Positions 44,613 through 55,576 of a stretch of 64,000 nt of DNA are shown here, one piece after another. The notes under the pieces were generated by a model. That model was not told where the DNA came from and searched no databases. It was given only the letters and a program-made list of their open reading frames with translations. The stretch is taken from assembly GCF_016925675.1 (NCBI RefSeq), contig NZ_CP070506.1, forward strand, positions 1,734,501 to 1,798,500. The letters run 5' to 3'. Source of the DNA: Pseudomonas hygromyciniae (GTDB lineage Bacteria; Pseudomonadota; Gammaproteobacteria; Pseudomonadales; Pseudomonadaceae). Position 1 is the stretch's first letter, and every line of letters starts with the position of its first letter. The translations under genes were made by a program, and so were the position numbers.

Positions 44613-45883
44613 GGGCAGCAGTCTCAAGTATCAAAATGGCACGGAAGTCGTTGACGTTGGTGCGGGTCGGCTCGGTGACGATCAACGCGTCGAGCGCGGC
44701 GAAATAACCGTAGCCATTGTTGTTGTCCAACTCGTCGCTGGCCGACAGGCCCAGGGCCTCGGCGCGGGCGTAGGTGGTGGGGGTCATGATCGCCCCGGCG
44801 TTGTCTTCGGAGCCGTCGATGCCGTCGGTGTCACCGGCCAGGGCGTATACGCCGGGCAGGCCCTTGAGGCTGTCGGTCAGGCTCAGCAGGAACTCGGCGT
44901 TGCGTCCGCCACGGCCATTGCCGCGCACGGTCACGGTGGTCTCGCCGCCGGACAGGATCACGCACGGCGCCGCCAGTGGCTGGCCGTGTTGGATGATCTG
45001 CCGGGTGATGCCGGCGTGGACCTTGGCCACGTCCCGCGCTTCGCCTTCCAGGTCGCCGAGGATCAGCGGGCTGAAACCGGCCTGGCGCACTTTCACCGCT
45101 ACCGCTTCGAGAGATTGCTGCGGCCGCGCGATCAACTGGAAATGGCTGCGCGCCAGGCACGGATCGCCGGGTTTGACGGTCTCCGACTCTGGGTTCTGCA
45201 ACCAACTGCGCACCGAGGCCGGCACTTGGATCTGGTAACGCTTGAGAATTGCCAGGGCCTGTTGCGAGGTGCTCGGGTCGCCAACCGTCGGGCCGGAGGC
45301 AATCACCGTGGCCTGATCGCCCGGCACATCGGAAATCGCATAGGTGTAGACCGTGGCCGGCCAAGCGGCCTTGGCCAACCGCCCGCCCTTGATCGCCGAG
45401 AGGTGCTTGCGCACGCAATTCATCTCGCCGATGGTGGCGCCGGATTTGAGCAGGGCTTTGTTGATGGTCTGTTTGTCGGCCAGGGTAATCCCTGCTGCGG
45501 GCAAGGCCAGCAGGGCGGAACCACCGCCGGACAAGAGGAAGATCACGCGGTCGTCTTCGTTCAGATTGCTGATCAACTCCAACACGCGCTTGGCCACGGC
45601 CTGGCCAGCGGCATCGGGCACTGGGTGCGCGGCTTCGACCACTTCGATCTTCTGGCAGGGCGCGCCGTGGCCGTAGCGCGTGACCACCAGGCCGTGGACT
45701 TCACCTTGCCAGCTGTTTTCCACGACCAGGGCCATGGCGGCCGCGGCTTTGCCTGCGCCGATCACGATCACGCGGCCGCTGCGGTCGGCGGGCAGATAGG
45801 GTTCGAGGACTTGCCGGGGGGTGGGCAGCGTCGATGGCTGTGGCAAACAGCTCGCGAAGCAGGTGTTGCGGATCGACCGACAT
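44602..45883 (-). pseudogene. ttuD: Glycerate 2-kinase/hydroxypyruvate reductase TtuD, apparent +1 frameshift
   Basis: From 45846 downward, a frame of up to 414 residues gives a clear MOFRL-type glycerate kinase (VIVIGAGKAAAAMA, FLLSGGGSALLALPAAGI, LSGGETTVTVRGNGRGGRNAE). The true N terminus (MSVDPQHLLRELFATAIDAA from ATG 45883) lies in another frame. The switch is at a run of six G (45816-45821); with five the two join as AAHPRQVLEPYLPADRSGR, giving 426 residues. The enzyme converts glycerate made by GlxR to 2-phosphoglycerate. If the shift is real, the pathway is broken here. Confidence 0.9.
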
Positions 45884-45937
45884 AAGCGGGCTCCCGGATT
45901 CTTGTTATTGGATTTGAAACGCGCAATGCAAACAAAA

Positions 45938-46025
45938 TGTGGGAGCTGGCTTGCCTGCGATAGCGGTATGCCAGGCGATAAATCTGTAACTCAAAGACCG
46001 CTATCGCAGGCAAGCCAGCTCCCAC
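45938..46025. repeat. REP pair, GCTGGCTTGCCTGCG subtype
   Basis: TGTGGGAGCTGGCTTGCCTG is mirrored by CAGGCAAGCCAGCTCCCACA. The stem differs from the common GCGGGCTTGCTCGC subtype, so at least four REP subtypes occur in the window. Confidence 0.85.
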
Positions 46026-46051
46026 AAGGTATTGCATTCCAAAAGGGGAGG

Positions 46052-46942
46052 TTACTTATCGCGAATCGAGAAATTCGCCATATGCTCCAGCCCCTTGATC
46101 AGCGCCGAATGGTCCCAGTTGCCGCCGCCAATCGCGGCGCAGGTGCTGAATACTTGTTGGGTACCGGCGGTGTTGGGCAGGTTGATCCCCAGTTCCTTGG
46201 CACCGGCCAGGGCCAGGTTCAAGTCCTTCTGATGCAGGTTGATACGGAAGCCCGGGTCGAAGGTGCCCTTGATCATCCGTTCGCCATGCACTTCGAGAAT
46301 TTTCGATGAAGCGAAGCCACCCATCAGCGCTTCACGTACCTTGGCTGGATCTGCGCCGTTCTTCGAAGCAAACAGTAGCGCTTCGGCCACGGCCTGGATG
46401 TTCAGGGCGACGATGATCTGGTTCGCCACCTTGGCGGTCTGGCCATCGCCATTGCCACCCACCAGGGTGATGTTCTTGCCCATGCTCTGGAACAGTGGCA
46501 GGGCGCGTTCGAAGGTCTGCGGTTCGCCACCGACCATGATGCTCAGGGTTGCGGCCTTGGCGCCGACTTCGCCGCCCGATACCGGGGCGTCGAGGTACTG
46601 CGCGCCGGTGGCGTTGATCTTGGCGGCAAAGGCCTTGCTGGCGGTGGGCGAGATCGAACTCATGTCGATCACTACTTTGTTCGGCGACAGGCCTGCGGCC
46701 ACACCGTCGGCGCGGAACAACACGTCATCGACCTGAGGGGTGTCAGGCACCATGACGATGATGAACTCTGCTTCCTGGGCCACTTGCTGCGGGTTGGCCA
46801 GGGCCACGGCACCGGCGGCGATCAGCTCGGCGGGTGCTTTGCCATGGTGCTCGGACAGGAACAGTTGGTGACCTGCTTTCTGCAGGTTCGCGGCCATGGG
46901 TTGGCCCATGATGCCGGTGCCGATAAAGCCGATTTTAGCCAT
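46052..46942 (-). CDS. glxR: Tartronate semialdehyde reductase GlxR
   Basis: The 296-residue beta-hydroxyacid dehydrogenase has the NAD-binding start KIGFIGTGIMGQPMAANL. It also has the substrate loop DAPVSGGEVGAKAATL and the catalytic Lys in NQIIVALNIQAVAEAL. It reduces 2-hydroxy-3-oxopropanoate to D-glycerate. ATG 46942 follows GAGGA. REP pairs lie on both sides of the gene. Confidence 0.95.
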   Translation of the reverse strand: MAKIGFIGTGIMGQPMAANLQKAGHQLFLSEHHGKAPAELIAAGAVALANPQQVAQEAEFIIVMVPDTPQVDDVLFRADGVAAGLSPNKVVIDMSSISPTASKAFAAKINATGAQYLDAPVSGGEVGAKAATLSIMVGGEPQTFERALPLFQSMGKNITLVGGNGDGQTAKVANQIIVALNIQAVAEALLFASKNGADPAKVREALMGGFASSKILEVHGERMIKGTFDPGFRINLHQKDLNLALAGAKELGINLPNTAGTQQVFSTCAAIGGGNWDHSALIKGLEHMANFSIRDK

Positions 46943-47007
46943 GATCAAATCCTCTTTTTATTCTCTGTGCGAGCCTGGCCCGGTCTACCAGACCTAGGCG
47001 ATCTAAA

Positions 47008-47094
47008 TGTGGGAGCGGGCTTGCTCGCGATTGCGGTAGATCAGTCGACAAAAATGTTGAATGTCAGACCTTCGCGAGCAAGCCCGCTCCCACA
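47008..47094. repeat. REP pair between hyi and glxR
   Basis: GTGGGAGCGGGCTTGCTCGC is mirrored by GCGAGCAAGCCCGCTCCCAC with a loop of about 45 bases. Confidence 0.86.
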
Positions 47095-47115
47095 GTTGGG
47101 TTGTGTGTGTTTTGG

Positions 47116-47899
47116 TCAGATCGCGTTATGGGTCTTGAGCCAGCCAAGACCGGCTTCGGTCGTGGTCAACGGCTTGTACTCGCAGCCCACCCAACCCTGA
47201 TACCCGATGCGGTCCAGGTGCTCGAACAGGAAGCGATAGTTGATTTCGCCCGTGCCCGGCTCGTTGCGTCCTGGGTTGTCGGCCAGCTGGATATGGTTGA
47301 TCTGATCCAGGTGCGTCGCCATGGTGCGGGCCAGGTCACCTTCCATGATTTGCATGTGGTAGATGTCGTATTGCAGGAACAGGTTGGCGCTGCCCACCTG
47401 TTCGCGAATCGCCAGGGCCTGCGCCGTGTTGTTCAGGTAGAAACCGGGAATGTCGCGGGTGTTGATCGCTTCCATTACCAGCTTGATGCCCACTGCTTGC
47501 AGCTTGTCGGCCGCGTACTTGAGGTTGGCGACAAAGGTTTTTTCCAGGGTGGCGTCATCCACGCCGGCAGGGCGAATCCCCGCCAGGCAGTTGATCTGGG
47601 TATTGCCCAGCACCTGGGCATAGGCGATGGCCAGGTTGACCCCCCGCGCGGAACTCCTCGACCCGGTCGGGGTGGCAGGCCAGGCCGCGCTCGCCGCTGG
47701 CCCAGTCGCCGGCCGGCAGGTTGAACAGCACTTGGGTCAAACCGTGGGCGTCGAGTTGTGCCTTGATTTGCGCAGAGCTGAAGTCGTAGGGGAACAGGTA
47801 TTCCACCCCACTGAAGCCGGCGTCGGCGGCGGCTTTGAAGCGGGCGAGAAAGTCCTGTTCGGTAAACAGCATGGACAGGTTGGCGGCAAAACGCGGCAT
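47116..47899 (-). pseudogene. hyi: Hydroxypyruvate isomerase Hyi, apparent +1 frameshift
   Basis: The N-terminal 85 residues ([33 protein letters not shown]) and the C-terminal 165 residues ([16 protein letters not shown]-site YDIYHMQIMEGDL, CEYKPLTTTEAG) are in different frames. They meet at a run of six C (47640-47645). Removing one base joins them as [19 protein letters not shown], giving 260 residues, the family length. Hyi interconverts hydroxypyruvate and tartronate semialdehyde. It lies ten bases after gcl. Confidence 0.92.
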
Positions 47900-47909
47900 G
47901 GGGTTCTCC

Positions 47910-49685
<1,776 letters not shown>

Positions 49686-49712
49686 GGTTTTGGTGCCTCT
49701 TGCGTTTTGTAA

Positions 49713-49722
49713 TTGTATACAA
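49713..49722. promoter_or_regulatory. TTGTATACAA operator, gcl-proximal copy
   Basis: This perfect 10-bp palindrome lies 27 bases upstream of the gcl start. Its shape fits operators of GntR-type (FadR/VanR subgroup) regulators (TTGTATACAA). An identical copy lies at 49852-49861. Confidence 0.6.
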
Positions 49723-49851
49723 GTGGTGTTGCTTCAAAGTGTATTCACGGCGAGCGGCGCAGGTCAATCCATTTTGTTCCAGAGCCTGTGCATTCGTCGG
49801 AAGGCTTTTTAGCGGGAGTATTTCGACGTGTGGTGCGTATGTTTCGAAATA

Positions 49852-49861
49852 TTGTATACAA
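49852..49861. promoter_or_regulatory. TTGTATACAA operator, second copy
   Basis: This is identical to the copy at 49713-49722, 139 bases away, in the divergent region between gcl and the GlcG/HbpS-like gene. Two copies would suit looping or separate control of the two directions. The rest of 49686-49954 is AT-rich and non-coding. Confidence 0.6.
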
Positions 49862-49954
49862 AAAAACAAATCTATTGTGTTCTATTTGTTGCATCCGGCT
49901 TCTGATCAATCAGAGCCCCAAGGCTTTCTCAATAACAAGATAAGGACGGCACCC

Positions 49955-50395
49955 ATGAGCGCTCTAACCTTGAAAGTCGCAGTCAACCTGGTCAGCCAGG
50001 CCATCACCGCAGGCCGCACCATTGCCGCTGCACCGCTGACCATCGCGGTGCTCGACAGCGGCGGGCACCTGATCACCCTGCAACGGGAAGACGGCGCCAG
50101 CCTGCTGCGCCCGCAAATCGCCATCGGCAAGGCCTGGGGCGCGATAGCCCTGGGCAAGGGCTCGCGCTTGTTGGCCCTGGATGCCCAGCAACGGCCGGCG
50201 TTTATTGCTGCCTTGAACAGCCTGGGGCAGGGCGGTGTCGTGCCGGCACCGGGTGGGGTGTTGATCCGGGATCCGGCGGGCGTGGTGCTAGGGGCGATCG
50301 GGATCAGTGGGGATACGTCGGATATTGATGAGCAGTGCGCGATTACGGCGATTGAAGGGGTGGGGTTGTTGGCGGATGCGGGGGTGTCGGCTTGA
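49955..50395 (+). CDS. GlcG/HbpS-family (DUF336) protein
   Basis: The 146-residue protein has the compact alpha/beta fold seen in the HbpS/GlcG family: ITAGRTIAAAPLTIAVLDSG, the GKAWGAIALG helix and the C-terminal GDTSDIDEQCAITAIEGVG. Members occur beside glycolate, glyoxylate and propanediol genes; some bind heme, and the catalytic role is unclear. It is divergent from gcl and shares the operator region. The ATG at 49955 follows AAGGACGG. Confidence 0.82.
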   Translation: MSALTLKVAVNLVSQAITAGRTIAAAPLTIAVLDSGGHLITLQREDGASLLRPQIAIGKAWGAIALGKGSRLLALDAQQRPAFIAALNSLGQGGVVPAPGGVLIRDPAGVVLGAIGISGDTSDIDEQCAITAIEGVGLLADAGVSA

Positions 50396-50411
50396 GGTTG
50401 TAGTGACTGGG

Positions 50412-50482
50412 AGGCCCGCTTTCGCAAGTTTTGACCTGTGAACACGGTCAAAATGTGGGAGCGGGCTTGCTCGCGAAAGCGG
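50412..50482. repeat. REP/BIME downstream of the RAYT gene
   Basis: CCCGCTTTCGCAAG at the left pairs imperfectly with CTTGCTCGCGAAAGCGG at the right. An inner stem TTTTGACC with GGTCAAAA is also present. It flanks the transposase gene at its 3' end. Confidence 0.75.
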
Positions 50483-50498
50483 CGACTCGGTCTTGAAT

Positions 50499-50957
50499 CT
50501 ATACCCAAACCGCATCCCACAGCGGATAGTCGCCAACTCTCTCCACCAATCCCGCCCTCAATGGATTGGCCACCACATACCTGGCCACTTTCACCAGGTC
50601 TTCTTCCTTGCGAAGCGCATGGTCATGAAAGCTGGTTTGCCAGAGCCTTCCCTTGCGGCCAGTGGCGCCATTGACTGATCGAGTGCTTTTGGATTTCACC
50701 TGGCACATCAAGTCGCCCAGGCAGCCTTTTTGCAGCTCGATCAGCCAGTGGAAATGGTCGGGCATCACCACCCAGGCCAGAGAGTGTGCCAGCCCTTGAT
50801 ACTGGGCGAGCCTGAACTGCCAGACCACCAGGCGGCCCAGGTAGAAGTCGCTGAAGATCGGCACACGTTCGTGGGTGTTGGTGGTAATCAGGTAGATATT
50901 GTTGGGTTCGCTGATCCGTCCGATGCGCAGGCGGTGTGAGGTGGCTCTATCAGGCAT
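50499..50957 (-). CDS. REP-associated tyrosine transposase (RAYT)
   Basis: The 152-residue HUH-family Y1 transposase has the metal-binding HFH at about residues 68-70 (MPDHFHWLIEL). The catalytic Tyr is at about 127 in VARYVVANPLRAGLV, with FHDHAL before it. RAYTs bind and cut REP hairpins and are thought to spread or maintain them. The ATG at 50957 has GAGAGG upstream; an earlier ATG lacks a site. REP copies lie on both sides (50412-50482 and 51050-51147), the expected arrangement for a resident RAYT. Confidence 0.92.
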   Translation of the reverse strand: MPDRATSHRLRIGRISEPNNIYLITTNTHERVPIFSDFYLGRLVVWQFRLAQYQGLAHSLAWVVMPDHFHWLIELQKGCLGDLMCQVKSKSTRSVNGATGRKGRLWQTSFHDHALRKEEDLVKVARYVVANPLRAGLVERVGDYPLWDAVWV

Positions 50958-51049
50958 TCCGTTGCCTCTCTTCATATGGTGTCTTGAGAGGCTAGATCGG
51001 GGAGTTTGAGGCTGACGGGCGGGCTTTTGGCAGGATGTGTCTGGGAGGG

Positions 51050-51147
51050 CGCTTTCGCGAGCAAGCCCGCTCCCACATGGGATCTTTGTTGTTCATACAT
51101 TTTGTGTCTGGCACAAATCTAGTGTGGGAGCGGGCTTGCTCGCGAAT
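51050..51147. repeat. REP pair upstream of the RAYT gene
   Basis: TTCGCGAGCAAGCCCGCTCC is mirrored by GGAGCGGGCTTGCTCGCGAA. It lies between the RAYT gene and the TetR gene. Confidence 0.85.
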
Positions 51148-51167
51148 CTTGGCCACACCGCGGTGTT

Positions 51168-51773
51168 TCAGTCCGGCTCACACCCTTTAAGTACCAACCG
51201 AATAATCGTCTGCGCCGCCGCCTCATAATCGGCCTCATCCAGCTTGGCCTTGCCGGTCACCGCTGAGATCTGCCAGTCGAAGTCGGCATAGGTCTGGGTT
51301 GCGGCCCAGATGCTGAACATCAGGTGATGAGGGTCAATAGCGGCGATCAGGCCGCGATCGACCCAGCTCTGGATGCAATCGATATTGTGTTTGGCCTGGG
51401 CGTTGAGCTGCTGCACCTGCTCGGGGCTCAGGTGGGGGGCGCCGTGCATGATTTCGCTGGCGAACACTTTCGAGGCAAACGGCAGGTCGCGGGAGATGCT
51501 GATTTTCGAGCGGATATAGCCGCTCAATACCTGCTTGGGGTCGCCGTCTGGGTTGAAGGGGGTGGAGGCAGCCAGGATCGGCTCGATGATGCTTTCGAGC
51601 ACCTCGCGGTAGAGGTTGTCCTTGGACTTGAAGTAGTAGTAGACGTTGGGCTTGGGTAGCCCGGCCTTGGCGGCGATGTCACTGGTTTTGGTCGCGGCGA
51701 AGCCCTTGTCGGCAAACTCCTCGCTGGCAGCCCGCAGGATCAGTTCTTTGTTGCGCTCGCGAATGGTGCTCAT
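51168..51773 (-). CDS. TetR-family regulator, RutR-like
   Basis: The 201-residue protein has a TetR helix-turn-helix at about residues 10-55 (TKTSDIAAKAGLPKPNVYYYF). The C-terminal domain resembles RutR, with ISRDLPFASKVFASEIMHGA and DPHHLMFSIWAATQTYADF. RutR regulates pyrimidine and purine breakdown in E. coli. Nearness to gcl suggests a link to purine-derived glyoxylate, but this is only inference. The ATG at 51773 (MSTIRERNKELIL) was preferred to a more distal one. Confidence 0.88.
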   Translation of the reverse strand: MSTIRERNKELILRAASEEFADKGFAATKTSDIAAKAGLPKPNVYYYFKSKDNLYREVLESIIEPILAASTPFNPDGDPKQVLSGYIRSKISISRDLPFASKVFASEIMHGAPHLSPEQVQQLNAQAKHNIDCIQSWVDRGLIAAIDPHHLMFSIWAATQTYADFDWQISAVTGKAKLDEADYEAAAQTIIRLVLKGCEPD

Positions 51774-51907
51774 AGACCAGATGATTCCTTGCCAGGACAG
51801 GCGGTTGCGCATGGTAGCACCGGCGATCCGCGTGTCTCAAGAATGTGCCCGCGACGTCTTGTAGCACGCTATGCTGCGAAACATCCCACATTAAGGACGC
51901 CCGATTC

Positions 51908-52823
51908 ATGGCAGGAAGCAGCTTGTTGGTACTGATCGATGACATCGCCGCCGTTCTCGACGATGTGGCCTTGATGACAAAAATGGCCGCCAAGAAAACC
52001 GCCGGCGTGCTGGGTGACGATCTGGCGCTCAATGCCCAACAAGTCTCTGGCGTGCGCGCCGAGCGGGAAATTCCGGTGGTGTGGGCGGTTGCCAAGGGCT
52101 CGTTTATCAACAAGCTGATCCTGGTGCCTACCGCGCTGTTGATCAGTGCCTTCGCGCCGTGGGCGGTCACGCCACTGTTGATGCTCGGTGGCGCCTACCT
52201 GTGTTACGAGGGCTTTGAAAAGCTTGCCCATAAATTCCTGCACAGCAAGGCCGACGATCAGGCCGAACATGCCCAGTTGGTCCAAGCCGTGGCCGACCCC
52301 GCAACAGATCTGGTGGCCTTCGAGAAAGACAAGATCAAGGGCGCGATCCGTACCGACTTTATCCTCTCCGCCGAAATCATCGCCATCACCCTGGGCACCG
52401 TCGCCGACGCACCGTTGATGCAGCAAGTGATCGTACTGTCGGGCATCGCCTTGGTCATGACCATCGGCGTGTATGGTCTGGTGGCCGGTATCGTCAAACT
52501 CGATGATTTGGGCCTATGGCTCACGCAAAAGCCCGGGCAGATGGCGCGCAGCATCGGTGGCGGGATTCTGCGGGCCGCACCGTACATGATGAAGAGCCTG
52601 TCGGTGATCGGCACGGCAGCCATGTTTATGGTCGGCGGCGGCATCCTGACTCATGGCGTGCCTGCGGTGCATCATTGGATTGAAACTGTCAGCCAGAGCA
52701 TCGGTGGCATCACTTGGTTGATGCCGACCCTGCTCAATGCCGTGGCGGGGATCATTGCGGGGGGCGCTGGTGCTGGCGGTAGTCAGCGGGGTGGGCAAGG
52801 CGTGGAAATCGCTCAAGGCTTGA
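51908..52823 (+). pseudogene. DUF808 (YedI-like) membrane protein, apparent +1 frameshift near the end
   Basis: The protein starts [20 protein letters not shown], the family hallmark, and has several transmembrane helices. Its end is scrambled at a run of six G (52759-52764): as written it continues to 52840 with a Gly/Gln-rich tail. With five G it ends [16 protein letters not shown] at 52823, the normal C terminus, with 304 residues in total. The family's function is unknown. The effect of the shift is limited to the last 20 residues. Confidence 0.88.
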
Positions 52824-52838
52824 GCACCTGGGAGCCAT

Positions 52839-52871
52839 AAAAAAGGCCATTCAATCGAATGGCCTTTTTTT
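52839..52871. terminator. Bidirectional terminator between the DUF808 gene and mlaA
   Basis: AAGGCCATTC and GAATGGCCTT pair around AATC, with A-runs on one side and T-runs on the other, so it can serve both convergent genes. Confidence 0.93.
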
Positions 52872-52883
52872 GTGCTTGGGCGG

Positions 52884-53672
52884 TTACTCCGCAATCTGCA
52901 ACTTGCGCGACTCGGTGTACACGTAGCGCACCTTTTCATACTCGAACGGCGAGTTCATCTGACCGTAACGGAAGCTGGTCTGGTAGCGCTTGTCCACCGC
53001 ACGCAACGCCCAGATTTCCGGGTGGTTGGAGCTGACTTCAGACACGTTGAGGAAGTTGATCTGGGATTCGGCGGTGTAGTCCACCAACAGGCCGCCAGTG
53101 TCGCGCAGGTTGGATGGGCCGAGGATCGGCAGGATCAGGTAAGCACCGCCGGGCACGCCGTAGAAACCCAGGGTTTGGCCGAAGTCTTCGCTCTGGCGCG
53201 GTAGGCCCATGGCGGTGGCCGGGTCCCACAGGCCGGCGATACCAAGGGTGGTGTTGACCAGCAGGCGGCCTGTGGTTTCCAGGGAGCGATGGCCCTTGAG
53301 TTGCAGCAGGCTGTTCATCAAGTTGGGCACGTCGCCCAGGTTGTTGAAGAAGTTGCTGACACCGGTGCGTAGGAAACTTGGGGTGACGTAGCGATAGCCA
53401 TCGACCACTGGCAAGAATACCCATTGGTCGAAGCGATAGTTGAAGTGGTACACCCGACGGTTCCACGACTCCAGCGGGTCATAGACGTTGAGGGCGTTGA
53501 GGGTCGAACGCTCGAACTCGCGCTGGTCCAGGCCAGGGTTGAACTTGAGTTTGCTCAAGGGTTCCTTGAAGCCATCCTGGTCGACCACGGTCGGTGCGTG
53601 AGCCTTGCTGTTGTCCGCGTTGGCAACGCCTGCACAGAGTAAGGCCGCAAGAAGCAGGAGATGTTTAGCCAC
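52884..53672 (-). CDS. mlaA: MlaA (VacJ) family lipid-asymmetry protein
   Basis: The 262-residue protein has a signal peptide (LLLLAALLCAGVANA) and the MlaA core (YDPLESWNRRVYHFNYRFD, TTLGIAGLWDPATAMGL, GVPGGAYLILPILGPSNLRD). MlaA removes misplaced phospholipids from the outer leaflet of the outer membrane. The signal resembles type I rather than a lipobox, unlike E. coli MlaA. The GTG start overlaps the upstream hydrolase gene by eight bases. The mlaBCDEF genes are not in the window. Confidence 0.92.
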   Translation of the reverse strand: MAKHLLLLAALLCAGVANADNSKAHAPTVVDQDGFKEPLSKLKFNPGLDQREFERSTLNALNVYDPLESWNRRVYHFNYRFDQWVFLPVVDGYRYVTPSFLRTGVSNFFNNLGDVPNLMNSLLQLKGHRSLETTGRLLVNTTLGIAGLWDPATAMGLPRQSEDFGQTLGFYGVPGGAYLILPILGPSNLRDTGGLLVDYTAESQINFLNVSEVSSNHPEIWALRAVDKRYQTSFRYGQMNSPFEYEKVRYVYTESRKLQIAE

Positions 53673-54963
53673 GGAAGAACTCCAGCATGGCGTCGGCGTT
53701 GACGCGGTAATTGAGGTTGCCGCAATGGCCGCCCAGCGGGTAGACGGTCAAGCGATCGCCGAAGGTCTTGCGCAAAAAGCCCAGGTCGCCAGGGCCGAGG
53801 ATCACGTCATCGGCGTTGTGCATTACCGCGATTTTCGGGCTGTCGCGCAGGTAGTCCTCGAGGGCGTACAGGCTCACCTGGTCGATCAGTTGCAGCAGGC
53901 TGCCGCCGTCGGAGCGGGCGCGCCACATCGGGATCACTTGTTCGGTGAGGTAGCAGTCGAAATCACACTGCAGCGCACGCTTGAGGAACGGCGTGAGGCT
54001 GGTGCTTTCGGTGATCGGGTACTTGGGCGGGATGATCAAGCCACGACGGTTGATCAGGTCCGAGGTGAAGGCGATATCGGCCGCCGAGAAACGGAACGAG
54101 GTGCCGATCAGCATCGCCATCTGCTCGTTGGTCAGGTGTTCCTTGGAGTTCTGGAAGTCATAGAGCAGGGCATCGTTCATGTCGATATAGCCCTTTTGCT
54201 GGAAGTAGCGGGTCAGCTTGTTCAACACCAGCTCATAGAACGTGGTGCTGTTGTTGATGCCCTTGACCTCGGTCTGCACCAGCTTGTCGAGGTTGGTGAT
54301 GGAGGTATAGAGGTTGACCGGCGGGTTGAGCAGCAGCACTTTCTTGAAGTTGAAGCTGCGTCGGGTTTCGTCCAGCTTACTGACGAATGCCGCGTCCAGG
54401 GCACCCAGGCTGTAGCCGGTGAGGTAGAAGTCGGTGACCGGCAACGTGGCGTTTTGCGCGCGTACGGCTTGCATCACGCGGTACATGTCCTGGGCGTCTT
54501 CCTGGGTGATGCCGGGTGTGGCAAAGCGCGAGGCGGCGCTGATGAAGTCAAAGCTGGTGGGCGACGACAGTTGGACGACATGGTAGCCGGCCTTGTAGTA
54601 CAGCTTTTTCAGGTATTCGTTGATGGAGCTGTCAAAACGCGCGCCGGTGCCGGCGATCAGGAAAATCAGGGGGGCCGCGCGGTCTTGCTTGGCGATGCGG
54701 TAGGTGAGTTTCTTCACCGGCCAGAAATTGTCGGGCAGACTGAATTCACGCTCTGGGCGCATGTTCAGGCTGTAGTCGGATTGGTTGATCTCATCGATGG
54801 ACGGCAAATCCGGCCGCAGGTCCGGTGGCGTTGTGGCGATGGTCGCTTCGAACGGGTTGGTCAAAGGGTAGCCATAGCTGGCCGGATCAACATCGACCGC
54901 CAGTGCTGACGCACTCAAAAAAAGGCCACCCAACAGGGCAGCACAGCGTAAGGAACGGAGCAT
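53665..54963 (-). CDS. Secreted alpha/beta-hydrolase coupled to mlaA
   Basis: The 432-residue protein has a signal peptide (about 1-22, ending ALA) and an alpha/beta-hydrolase fold. The nucleophile elbow is GYSLGA near residue 195, a probable acid lies in HNADDVILGPGDL, and the His in GGHCGNL near the C terminus. The oxyanion segment is probably LIFLIAGTG. It is probably a periplasmic esterase or lipase; some databases may label relatives as kinases without support. Its 3' end overlaps mlaA, so the two are translationally coupled, hinting at a lipid substrate. Confidence 0.8.
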   Translation of the reverse strand: MLRSLRCAALLGGLFLSASALAVDVDPASYGYPLTNPFEATIATTPPDLRPDLPSIDEINQSDYSLNMRPEREFSLPDNFWPVKKLTYRIAKQDRAAPLIFLIAGTGARFDSSINEYLKKLYYKAGYHVVQLSSPTSFDFISAASRFATPGITQEDAQDMYRVMQAVRAQNATLPVTDFYLTGYSLGALDAAFVSKLDETRRSFNFKKVLLLNPPVNLYTSITNLDKLVQTEVKGINNSTTFYELVLNKLTRYFQQKGYIDMNDALLYDFQNSKEHLTNEQMAMLIGTSFRFSAADIAFTSDLINRRGLIIPPKYPITESTSLTPFLKRALQCDFDCYLTEQVIPMWRARSDGGSLLQLIDQVSLYALEDYLRDSPKIAVMHNADDVILGPGDLGFLRKTFGDRLTVYPLGGHCGNLNYRVNADAMLEFFRG

Positions 54964-55199
54964 GACTAAATCCCTAAGAGGAAACGTGCTTAATGAAGTT
55001 CGCAGGCTATGACCACCGCGTTATCGCCGAAGTGCCAGCCATCGGCACTAAAAGTCGGAAAAAAACGCAGGAATCGAGGTAATAGTAGGCAGACGATACA
55101 CTTTGGCACGCTTTGATGAATAGTTATCTGTGTGCAACCCTTGCCAATGCCCCCGGGGAGATTAAGCTGGGCGCCGTTTTCGCCTATCGGAGTGCCTTT

Positions 55200-55568
55200 A
55201 TGTCCCGTCGTTTGCCGCTGATCCTACTGCTGTTGGCCTTGCCGTTATGGCTGGCCGCCAGTTATGGCGCCCGTTATGGGTTTATGGAAGACGGGCAGTG
55301 GGTGGGCATCTGTGCCGATGACGCCAGCCGCTGGGAATGCCAGCTGCGCGCCAATCTGGGGCTGATGATTCACTTCCGGATGTTGGGCTGGGCCGCGTTG
55401 GTCACGTCGGTACTGGCGTTTTTGGTGCCAGGCCGTGCCGGCTGGGGTTTGGCGGTGCTGGGGCTGGCGTTCGGAATTCCGGCACTGGCGTTGTACAACA
55501 CCAATTTTGCGGTGTTTGCGCTGGTGATTGCCGGGTTGCGGTTGGTCAGGGCGCCTCGGGCTGTCTGA
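55200..55568 (+). CDS. Small inner-membrane protein of unknown function
   Basis: The 122-residue protein has a hydrophobic N terminus (LPLILLLLALPLWLAASYG), a short extracytoplasmic loop with two Cys (ICADDASRWEC) and about two further transmembrane helices. The two Cys could form a disulfide. The start at 55200 follows CGGAGTG. No family was recognised. Confidence 0.65.
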   Translation: MSRRLPLILLLLALPLWLAASYGARYGFMEDGQWVGICADDASRWECQLRANLGLMIHFRMLGWAALVTSVLAFLVPGRAGWGLAVLGLAFGIPALALYNTNFAVFALVIAGLRLVRAPRAV

Positions 55569-55576
55569 TAGGGCCG

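Noticed and set aside
55113..55199. Upstream extension of the small membrane protein
   Set aside because: The added residues have no hydrophobic or conserved pattern, and a ribosome site lies before the ATG at 55200.
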